Source of the DNA: an uncultured bacterium
GTDB lineage: Bacteria; Chloroflexota; Anaerolineae; JACIWP01
Assembly: GCA_903872005.1 (NCBI GenBank)
Contig: CAIQJD010000715.1
Span: 1 to 5,944 of the forward strand
Length of the DNA: 5,944 nucleotides
Direction of reading: 5' to 3'
Shown: piece by piece, positions 1 to 5,174 of the stretch
Layout: every line of letters starts with the position of its first letter
Numbering within the stretch: the stretch's first letter is position 1
Made by a program: the position numbers and the translations under genes
The notes under the pieces: generated by a model
Databases searched by the model: none
The model's input: only the letters and a program-made list of their open reading frames with translations
What the model was told of the DNA's origin: nothing

Positions 1-2
1 AG

Positions 3-611
3 CCCGACCTGGTGGTGCTGTCTGGCGACGTGATCGATCGCGCCGACGCCCTGCCGATGCTCGATGCGTTCTTGCACAGCCTGCAAGGCCGGCCCACCGT
101 CGCCGTGCTGGGCAATTGGGAACACTGGTCCGAGGTCGATCTGGTGCGCCTACAGTCCACCTACGCCCGCCATTCCCATGCCATCTTGCTGGTCAACGCC
201 AGCCAGTTGTACCGCTTCGGTGGCGGCCAGGTGCAGGTGCACGGCCTGGACGATCACACCGCCGGCCAGCCGAAGCTGCCGCAACTGGAGTTCGAAAGCC
301 CACAGGTCAGCGTGCGAGTGCTGATTCAACACTCACCCGGCTGGTTTGACCAGCCTGCCGCGCGGCAAACGGGCTCCCGCTACGACCTGTGCCTGGCCGG
401 CCACACCCACGGCGGCCAAATCGTCTTGCCCGTGGTGGGCGCACCGCAGACCCGCTCGCAGCTCCGGTTGCGCCGGCCGTCTGGCCTCTTCCGCACCGGC
501 CAGAGCCAGCTCTACATCAACCGCGGCGCCGGCGGCTCCATCCCCCTGCGCCTGGGCTGCCCGCCAGAGATCGCACTGATTGACCTGCGTATGGAGGCCA
601 TTACGTCATGA
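3..611 (+). CDS. Metallophosphoesterase, YkuE/LpxG-like, C-terminal part (5' end outside window)
   Basis: This is a calcineurin-like metallophosphoesterase, a two-metal hydrolase of phosphoesters; the substrate cannot be told from sequence. The frame is open from base 3 and begins PDLVVLSGDVID, an internal motif of the family, so the true start and the first DxH metal motif lie left of the window and the GTG at 12 is not the start. Seen in order: the GD motif (codons 24-29), GNWEHW (111-128) at the place of the usual GNH(D/E), QHSP with a metal-ligand His (codon 330), and AGHTHGGQI with its HxH pair (His codons 402 and 408). AGHTHGGQI is typical of the YkuE/YaeI/LpxG branch, some of which are membrane-anchored or act on lipid-linked diphosphates. 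The visible part has no membrane segment. The stop lies 47 bases before the transketolase start, so co-transcription is likely. Family call is firm; substrate is unknown. Confidence 0.88.
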   Translation, partial: PDLVVLSGDVIDRADALPMLDAFLHSLQGRPTVAVLGNWEHWSEVDLVRLQSTYARHSHAILLVNASQLYRFGGGQVQVHGLDDHTAGQPKLPQLEFESPQVSVRVLIQHSPGWFDQPAARQTGSRYDLCLAGHTHGGQIVLPVVGAPQTRSQLRLRRPSGLFRTGQSQLYINRGAGGSIPLRLGCPPEIALIDLRMEAITS

Positions 612-643
612 TCGCCGCGCCGGCGCGCCACGCCCGCGGTGAA

Positions 644-650
644 CAGGAGG
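644..650 (+). promoter_or_regulatory. Ribosome binding site deciding the transketolase N-subunit start
   Basis: CAGGAGG sits 8 bases before the ATG at 659. The alternative in-frame ATG at 608 overlaps the phosphoesterase stop codon, has no comparable purine tract, and would add 17 residues with no family match. The site therefore favours 659. Confidence 0.8.
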
Positions 651-658
651 CTACGACA

Positions 659-1513
659 ATGACCGATCAACCCACCCTCGCTCCGCCCGACCTGGGCGGC
701 ATTGCCCGCCAAATTCGGCTCGATGTCCTCGACATGGTCTATCGGGCCGGCTCCGGCCACCTGGGCGGCTCCCTCTCCTGCGCCGAGATCCTGGCGACCC
801 TCTACTTCCGCCAAATGCGCCTGGGCGAGCCGGCGGCTTGCTGGCCCGGCCGCGACCGCTTCCTTCTTTCCAAGGGCCACGCCGCGCCGGCGCTCTACGC
901 TGCCCTCTCCCTCAAAGGCTTCATCCCGCGCGAAGAACTGACCTCTTTGCGCCAGCTCTCCACGCGCCTGCAAGGCCACCCCGACTGCAAGAAGTGCCCA
1001 GGCGTGGACATCGGCGCCGGCCCCCTCGGCCACGGCGTCTCCGTCGGCGTCGGCATGGCGCTGGCCGGCCGGCTCGATCGCCAGGACTACCGCGTCTACG
1101 TCCTCCTCGGCGACGGCGAGCTGCAAGCCGGCGTCATCTGGGAAGGCGCAATGGAAGCCGCCAAATTCGGCCTCGACCACCTCATCGCCATCGTGGACAA
1201 CGACGAAGTGCAGCTCGACGGCTTCGTCAAAGACATCATGCCCATCGAGCCGCTGGCCGACAAATGGCGCGCCTTCGGCTGGCGCGTCCTCGAAACCGAC
1301 GGCCACGATACCGCCGCCTTGAGCGCGACCCTCGACGCCGCCGCGCAGCCGGCCGGCCAGCCGGTCTGCGTCATCGCCCACACCCGCAAAGGCAGAGGCG
1401 TCTCTTTCATGGAAAACAAATCCGCCTGGCATGGCAAAGTGCCCACCGCCGAAGAATACGCCCAGGCGCGCCGCGAGCTGGAACAAGGACTGGGACAAGG
1501 AGGCCGGCTATGA
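659..1513 (+). CDS. Transketolase, N-terminal (thiamine diphosphate-binding) subunit
   Basis: This is the first half of a split transketolase (284 aa). With the next gene product it should form the ThDP-dependent enzyme that moves two-carbon ketol units between sugar phosphates in the non-oxidative pentose phosphate pathway, in the cytoplasm. Visible family landmarks: SGHLGGS (His34), SKGHAAPALY (His74), QGHP (His107), GAGPLGHG (119-126), the ThDP/metal motif GDGELQ (151-156) followed by VDNDEVQLDG (179-188), and AWHGKVP (His258). Length is normal for a split N subunit. Two oddities: the position that normally holds the metal-binding Asn is Asp182, and a CxxC (Cys110, Cys113) lies where a Met/Thr pair is common. 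The start at 659 is chosen by its ribosome binding site. The stop overlaps the next start as ATGA at 1510-1513, implying translational coupling and equal subunit production. Sugar specificity cannot be read from sequence. Confidence 0.94.
   Translation: MTDQPTLAPPDLGGIARQIRLDVLDMVYRAGSGHLGGSLSCAEILATLYFRQMRLGEPAACWPGRDRFLLSKGHAAPALYAALSLKGFIPREELTSLRQLSTRLQGHPDCKKCPGVDIGAGPLGHGVSVGVGMALAGRLDRQDYRVYVLLGDGELQAGVIWEGAMEAAKFGLDHLIAIVDNDEVQLDGFVKDIMPIEPLADKWRAFGWRVLETDGHDTAALSATLDAAAQPAGQPVCVIAHTRKGRGVSFMENKSAWHGKVPTAEEYAQARRELEQGLGQGGRL
1497..1503 (+). promoter_or_regulatory. Ribosome binding site of transketolase C subunit
   Basis: AAGGAGG lies 6 bases before the ATG at 1510, inside the last codons of the preceding gene. 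It fixes the start even though this reading frame stays open far upstream, to at least 838, as a shadow of the other subunit. Confidence 0.8.
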
Positions 1514-2529
1514 CCGAGAAAATCTCCATGCGCGTCGCCTACGGCAAGGCGCTGGTCGCCCTGGGCGCAGCCAATCCGAAAGTCGTCGTGCTCGACGCCG
1601 ACGTCTCCTCCTCCACCCAAAGCCACTTCTTCGCCGCCGCCTACCCGGAGCGTTTCTTCAATGTCGGCATCGCCGAGCCGGGCATGGTGGATGTCGCGGC
1701 CGGCCTGGCCCTATGCGGCAAAATACCATTCGCCAACACCTTTGCCTTCCTCTTCGCCCTGCGCGCCACGGAACAAATTCGCACCCACCTGGCCTACGGC
1801 CACGCCAACGTCAAGCTGGCCGCCGGCTATGCCGGCCTTTCCGACTCCTTCGACGGCCCGACCCACCATTCCATCTCCGACCTGGCAATCATGCGCTCCC
1901 TGCCCGGCCTCTGCATCATCGCGCCGGCCGACACCGTCGAAATGGAGAAGCTCCTGCCCCAGATCGCTGCCTATCCCGGACCGGTCTACTTCCGGCTCTG
2001 CCGCAACGACGTCCCCGTCCTCTTCGACGCGACCCACGCCCCGCAGATCGGCAAAGGCGTCATCGTGCGCGCCGGCTCCGACGTGACCATCATCAACTGC
2101 GGCGTCTTGCTCGAACGCTGTCTGCAAGCGGCCGACCGTCTGGCGGAAGCCGGCATCGGCGCGCGCATCCTCAACCTGCACACCCTCAAACCCCTGGACA
2201 CAGACCTGATCCGCATCGCCGCCCTGACCACCGGCGCAATCGTCACCGTGGAAGAGCACAGCGTGATCGGCGGCCTGGGGAGCGCCGTGGCCGAATTCCT
2301 CTCCGAGAGCAGCCCCGCGCCGGTCTTGCGCGTCGGCCTGCATGATACGTTCGCCGAAACCGGCCCCTACGACGCCTTGCTGGATCGCTTCGGCATGGGC
2401 GTAGACGACATCGTGAAGCAAGCCAACGCCGCGATTGCCATGAAGAACGTCTGGAAGCGCAAGCGCGGCGCGAGTGAGAAGTCATCCGAATCAAGACGAA
2501 GGAGTCTGACACAATGGGAAACAACCTGA
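1510..2529 (+). CDS. Transketolase, C-terminal (pyrimidine-binding) subunit
   Basis: This is the second half of the split transketolase (339 aa). It carries the PYR domain, which binds the aminopyrimidine of ThDP across the subunit interface, and the C-terminal transketolase domain. Seen: FNVGIAEPGMVDVAAGLA with Glu56 at the cofactor-activating position, ANTFAFLFALRATEQIR (75-91), the substrate-phosphate loop DGPTHHSISDLA (His119), VYFRLCRND with Arg162, and EEHSVIGGLGSAVAE (248-262) in the C-terminal domain. Most split C subunits I know are about 310 aa and end soon after the VKQANAAIA-type helix. Here about 25 further Lys/Arg/Ser-rich residues follow (315-339), encoded just before and across the malic enzyme start, which this gene overlaps by 16 bases. 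The tail could be a real extension, or a by-product of the overlap. Start is set by the ribosome binding site at 1497-1503. The overlaps with both neighbours argue for one operon. Confidence 0.94.
   Translation: MTEKISMRVAYGKALVALGAANPKVVVLDADVSSSTQSHFFAAAYPERFFNVGIAEPGMVDVAAGLALCGKIPFANTFAFLFALRATEQIRTHLAYGHANVKLAAGYAGLSDSFDGPTHHSISDLAIMRSLPGLCIIAPADTVEMEKLLPQIAAYPGPVYFRLCRNDVPVLFDATHAPQIGKGVIVRAGSDVTIINCGVLLERCLQAADRLAEAGIGARILNLHTLKPLDTDLIRIAALTTGAIVTVEEHSVIGGLGSAVAEFLSESSPAPVLRVGLHDTFAETGPYDALLDRFGMGVDDIVKQANAAIAMKNVWKRKRGASEKSSESRRRSLTQWETT
2498..2504 (+). promoter_or_regulatory. Ribosome binding site of malic enzyme
   Basis: GAAGGAG lies 9 bases before the ATG at 2514 and sits within the 3' end of the transketolase C-subunit gene. 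Ribosomes finishing that gene at 2529 would pass over this site, which favours reinitiation or coupling. Confidence 0.7.
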
Positions 2530-3866
2530 ACGACGCCCGACTTGAGCAGGCGCAGAAGCCGGCCGCCGAAGCGCTGCGCCTGCACCCCTACTATCGAGGC
2601 AAGATGCAGACGGCCCTGAAATGCCCTGTTCACAGCCACAGCGACTTCGCCGTCTGGTACACCCCCGGCGTCGCCGCTGCCTGCAAGGCCATCCAGGCCC
2701 AACCCGAGCTCGCCTACGAGATGACCAACCGCGCCAATACCATCGCCGTCGTCTCCGACGGCACGCGTGTCCTGGGCCTGGGCGACATTGGGCCGGCCGC
2801 CGCCATGCCGGTCATGGAAGGCAAGGCGCTCCTCTTCAAGTTCCTCGGCGGCGTGGACACCATCCCCCTCTGCCTCGACACCAAGGACCCTGACGAAATC
2901 ATCCGCACCGTGCGCCTCCTGGAACCATCCTTCGGCGGCATCAACCTCGAAGACCTATCGCAGCCCAAATGCTTCCGCATCCTCGACACCCTGCGCCAGC
3001 AAATGCGTATACCCGTCTGGCACGACGATCAACAGGGCACCGCGACCATCATCCTCGCCGGCCTGATCAACGCCGCCCGCGTCGTCGGCAAGAAGCTGAC
3101 CGAGATGACCATTGCCGTAATCGGAGCCGGCGCCGCCAACATCGCCACCACGCGCCTCCTCGCCGCCTACGGCGTGCCGGCCAGCCACCTCATCGTGGCC
3201 GACTCCCACGGCATCTTGCACCCCGGCCGCAGCGACGTCGAAGCCGTCCAGACAGAATACGTGGACAAATGGCGGCTCTGCCAGACCACCAACGCCGATT
3301 GCCGGCGCGGCGGCATCGCCGAAGCGCTGGTCGGCGCGGACGCCGTCGTCGCCCTGGCGCACCCCGGCCCCGGCACACTCAAGCCGGAATGGGTCCAGCG
3401 CATGGCAAAAGACGCCATCGTCTTTGCCTGCGCCAATCCCACCCCCGAAATCTGGCCCTGGGAAGCAGAAGAAGCCGGCGCGACCGTCATCGCCACCGGC
3501 CGCTCCGACTTCCCCAATCAGGTCAACAACTCCCTCGTCTTTCCCGGCATCTTCCGCGGCGCGCTCGACGTGCGCGCCCGCACCATCACCGACGCGATGT
3601 GTCTCGCCGCCGCCGGCGAGCTGGCCGACTTCGCCGCTCGCCAGGGCCTCTCCCCCAGTCACATCGTGCCGACCATGGAAGACGAAGAGGTCTTCGTGCG
3701 CGAGGCCGTCGCCGTGGCCATGAAAGCGCAAGAGCTGGGTCTCGCCGGCCTCTCCCGATCGGCCGGCGATCTGGAGCGCCAGGCGCGCGCCATGATTCAC
3801 AGCGCCCACACCCTCACCGAAGTCATGATGAAAGAGGGTCTGATCGCGCCCCTCCCCACCGAATGA
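2514..3866 (+). CDS. Malic enzyme (malate dehydrogenase, decarboxylating), probably NAD-dependent
   Basis: This cytoplasmic enzyme oxidatively decarboxylates L-malate to pyruvate and CO2 with a divalent metal. At 450 aa it matches the stand-alone bacterial malic enzyme without the phosphotransacetylase-like domain of MaeB. Seen in order: WYTPGVAAAC with catalytic Tyr49; SDGTRVLGLGDIGP (81-94); GKALLFKFLGG with catalytic Lys104; INLEDL with metal ligands Glu146/Asp147; HDDQQGTA (170-177) with Asp171/Asp172; the Rossmann loop GAGAANIA (204-211); ANPTPEI (307-313); and GRSDFPNQVNNSLVFPGIFRG (split here as GRSDFPNQVN and NSLVFPGIFRG, 329-349). Asp230 at the end of the second Rossmann strand (IVADSHG) favours NAD over NADP; this is inference. 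The usual HDDQHGTA reads HDDQQGTA here. The gene is last in the transketolase operon and is followed by a long palindrome. Its presence there suggests coordinated sugar-phosphate and C4-acid metabolism. Confidence 0.95.
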   Translation: MGNNLNDARLEQAQKPAAEALRLHPYYRGKMQTALKCPVHSHSDFAVWYTPGVAAACKAIQAQPELAYEMTNRANTIAVVSDGTRVLGLGDIGPAAAMPVMEGKALLFKFLGGVDTIPLCLDTKDPDEIIRTVRLLEPSFGGINLEDLSQPKCFRILDTLRQQMRIPVWHDDQQGTATIILAGLINAARVVGKKLTEMTIAVIGAGAANIATTRLLAAYGVPASHLIVADSHGILHPGRSDVEAVQTEYVDKWRLCQTTNADCRRGGIAEALVGADAVVALAHPGPGTLKPEWVQRMAKDAIVFACANPTPEIWPWEAEEAGATVIATGRSDFPNQVNNSLVFPGIFRGALDVRARTITDAMCLAAAGELADFAARQGLSPSHIVPTMEDEEVFVREAVAVAMKAQELGLAGLSRSAGDLERQARAMIHSAHTLTEVMMKEGLIAPLPTE

Positions 3867-3872
3867 CCACCT

Positions 3873-3913
3873 GCCAAACCCTGTGAGGTCTTCGAGACCT
3901 CACAGGGTTTGGC
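3873..3913. repeat. Perfect 19-bp inverted repeat between convergent genes (possible bidirectional terminator or dispersed palindrome)
   Basis: The left arm GCCAAACCCTGTGAGGTCT (3873-3891) and right arm (3895-3913) are exact reverse complements around a 3-base TCG centre. The element starts 7 bases after the malic enzyme stop and ends 6 bases before the dehydrogenase stop on the other strand, so it could fold in both transcripts. No T-run follows on either strand, unlike a classic intrinsic terminator. Perfect arms of this length without a T-run are more like REP/MITE-style dispersed palindromes that also block or stabilise 3' ends. Its composition, with AAACCC and TGTGAGG, differs from the GCC-rich neighbours. 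Confidence 0.85.
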
Positions 3914-3919
3914 CCCCCA

Positions 3920-4870
3920 TCAACCCTTGCCGGCCGCCTGATCCGCCTTAATCCACCGCGCCAGCGCCGCGACCAAATTCTGCCGCCACGCCTCCACCAG
4001 CTCCGGCGTCCACGAATAGAAGCCCTTGCCAGTCTTCGGCCCCAGCTCATTCGCATCCATCTTCTGCTTGATCACCGGCGACGGCATCTTAGAGCCATCA
4101 ATATCGGGCAGGATGAAGCCATGAATCTGCCAGGTAATGTCCCAACCATCCTGGACTTCGACCATCTCCAGCGGGCCGGCCGCCCCCAGCCGGCGTCCGA
4201 AGCTCTGCTTCACCGCCAGATCCACGTCCTGCGCGCTGGCAATCCCCTGCTCCACAATATAGAGCGCCTCGCGCTGCAACGCCGCCTGCATCCGGTTCGC
4301 AATAAACCCCAGCGCCTCCTTCTGCACGACCACCGGCGTCTTGCCGGCCGCCTTCACCGCCGCGTACGCCGCATCCAGCGTCTCCTGCGAGGTCTCTTTG
4401 CCCTTCACCAACTCCACCAGCGGCATCAGGTGCGGCGGATAGAAGAAATGCACCACCAACATCCGGTCGGGGCGCTTGGTCGCCGGCGCCAACATGCTCG
4501 GCATAATGCTCGACGTATTGCTTGCCAGAATCGTGCGCGCCGGACAGATGGCGTCCAGCGCCCGAAAGACATCCATCTTCATGTCGAGATACTCCGGCAC
4601 GGCTTCAATCACCAGATCTGCCGCGCCGGCCGCATCGCGCAGATCCGTACTCAGGCGGATGCGGTCGAGCGTCGCCGGGATCGAACCGGCCGGCAGCAAC
4701 TCCCACGCCGCCATCTCCCGCAAATTGCGCTCGATCATCCGCTTCGCTTCCCCCAAACGCTCCGCGGAGCGCCCGTACAAGACCACCTCGAAACCGGCGC
4801 GGGCGAACTCCTGCCCAATCCCATGCCCCATCGTCCCTGCGCCCACCACAGTCACGCGTCGAATATCCAT
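3920..4870 (-). CDS. 3-hydroxyacyl-CoA dehydrogenase family protein (hydroxybutyryl-CoA dehydrogenase / lambda-crystallin-like)
   Basis: This cytoplasmic oxidoreductase (316 aa) has an N-terminal Rossmann domain and a C-terminal helical domain. Seen: VTVVGAGTMGHGIG (GxGxxG at 10-15), NTSSIMPS (118-125), VHFFYPPHLMPLVELVKG with the catalytic His141-Glu153 pair, LGFIANRMQ with Asn192, and GPKTGKGFYSW (277-287), the usual C-terminal signature. The PPHLMPLVE wording and the length also resemble the L-gulonate 3-dehydrogenase/lambda-crystallin branch, so the substrate may be a 3-hydroxyacyl-CoA or a free 3-hydroxyacid. At the end of strand 2 the sequence is VVLYGRS (29-35), with Gly33-Arg34 replacing the Asp usual in NAD enzymes; this hints at NADP. 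Start ATG (4868-4870) is chosen because GGAGGAG precedes it by 9 bases; ATGs at 4909 and 4891 lie upstream of that site, and a TTG at 4874-4876 is a weaker alternative. It has its own promoter. No other beta-oxidation gene is in the window. Confidence 0.92.
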   Translation of the reverse strand: MDIRRVTVVGAGTMGHGIGQEFARAGFEVVLYGRSAERLGEAKRMIERNLREMAAWELLPAGSIPATLDRIRLSTDLRDAAGAADLVIEAVPEYLDMKMDVFRALDAICPARTILASNTSSIMPSMLAPATKRPDRMLVVHFFYPPHLMPLVELVKGKETSQETLDAAYAAVKAAGKTPVVVQKEALGFIANRMQAALQREALYIVEQGIASAQDVDLAVKQSFGRRLGAAGPLEMVEVQDGWDITWQIHGFILPDIDGSKMPSPVIKQKMDANELGPKTGKGFYSWTPELVEAWRQNLVAALARWIKADQAAGKG

Positions 4871-4879
4871 ACCCAATGA

Positions 4880-4888
4880 CTCCTCCTT
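4880..4888 (-). promoter_or_regulatory. Ribosome binding site of the hydroxyacyl-CoA dehydrogenase
   Basis: Read on the - strand, AAGGAGGAG ends 9 bases before the ATG at 4870. It rules against the longer frame from 4909, which would place the Shine-Dalgarno sequence inside the coding region. Confidence 0.8.
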
Positions 4889-4923
4889 CATGCATGCTGC
4901 CTTCTGCATTCGACTTCCGACGT

Positions 4924-4932
4924 ATTATAGCA
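4924..4932 (-). promoter_or_regulatory. Extended -10 promoter for the dehydrogenase gene
   Basis: On the - strand the sequence reads TGCTATAAT: a consensus TATAAT (4924-4929) with the TGn extension (4930-4932). The -35 region 17 bases upstream reads GTGGCG and is poor, which is normal for extended -10 promoters. Transcription would start near 4917, giving a leader of about 47 bases that includes the ribosome binding site at 4880-4888. Confidence 0.7.
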
Positions 4933-5055
4933 TATTGCACCCCCCACGCCACGATGCCGGCCGGCCATACGTCAGGACGCCAGCCTCGACCATTCGGGGC
5001 GCCAAACTGACCGACGCCAATTTTGGCCAATCTTGAGCCTACTCCACCAAAACGC

Positions 5056-5084
5056 TTGACTGTGCGCGCTAAACCTGCTATGAT
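5056..5084 (+). promoter_or_regulatory. Sigma-70-type promoter for the FHA gene
   Basis: TTGACT (5056-5061), a 17-base spacer and TATGAT (5079-5084), with TG at 5076-5077 forming an extended -10 (TGCTATGAT). Each hexamer differs from the housekeeping consensus at one base, and spacing is ideal. The predicted start is near 5090, leaving a leader of about 85 bases before the ATG at 5175. Confidence 0.8.
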
Positions 5085-5102
5085 ATACATGTTTCAATCA
5101 TT

Positions 5103-5164
5103 GCGCGCCGGCTTTCTTCTTCGGCGCGCCGGTCAGGTCGCAGTGTCAGCCACCATTGGCACAC
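5103..5164 (+). promoter_or_regulatory. Structured 5' leader of the FHA gene (two predicted hairpins)
   Basis: Hairpin 1 pairs GCGCGCCG (5103-5110) with CGGCGCGC (5122-5129) around an 11-base pyrimidine-rich loop; the right arm is followed by GG, so GCGCGCCGG also occurs as a direct repeat (5103-5111 and 5124-5132). Hairpin 2 pairs GTGT+GCC (5143-5146, 5149-5151, with a 2-base CA bulge) with GGCACAC (5158-5164) and ends directly at the GGAGG ribosome site. The pairing is seen in the sequence; a regulatory role is inference. It matches no riboswitch class that I recognise. Confidence 0.4.
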
Positions 5165-5169
5165 GGAGG
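5165..5169 (+). promoter_or_regulatory. Ribosome binding site of the FHA gene
   Basis: GGAGG lies 5 bases before the ATG at 5175 and abuts the base of a predicted leader hairpin. It supports 5175 as the start. Confidence 0.75.
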
Positions 5170-5174
5170 CGCAA

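Larger units (their letters stand above)
4871..5174. other. Divergent intergenic region
   Basis: These 304 bases separate the leftward dehydrogenase from the rightward FHA gene. They hold a - strand ribosome site and extended -10, a + strand promoter and a structured leader, each listed separately. Between the promoters (4953-5055) I see no gene. That stretch contains the double palindrome GCCGGCCGGC (4956-4965) and a small inverted repeat GCCAA-TT-TTGGC (5016-5027), which sits 29 bases upstream of the + strand -35 and could be an operator. Local AT content is higher than in the genes. Confidence 0.7.

Noticed and set aside
617..626. Palindrome GCGCCGGCGC between the phosphoesterase and transketolase genes as a terminator
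   Set aside because: It has no loop and no T-run; it is better seen as one of the many GCCGGC-type palindromes in the window.
608..658. Earlier ATG for the transketolase N subunit, overlapping the phosphoesterase stop as ATGA
   Set aside because: No Shine-Dalgarno sequence precedes it, the added 17 residues have no family match, and a strong AGGAGG sits just before the ATG at 659.
512..1498. Long - strand open frame antisense to the transketolase N subunit
   Set aside because: It is a shadow frame created by GC-rich third positions, with no recognisable motifs, opposite a clearly conserved gene. The same holds for the - strand frames at 1711-2421 and 2955-3809.
838..1509. Long open frame upstream of and in phase with the transketolase C subunit, which would give a 563-residue protein
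   Set aside because: The upstream part is Arg/Pro-rich nonsense read across the N-subunit gene. Homology begins at MTEKISMRV, just after a good ribosome site.
4871..4909. Longer dehydrogenase start at 4909
   Set aside because: The ribosome binding site at 4880-4888 would lie inside the gene, the leader would be about 8 bases, and the extra residues precede the conserved Rossmann start.
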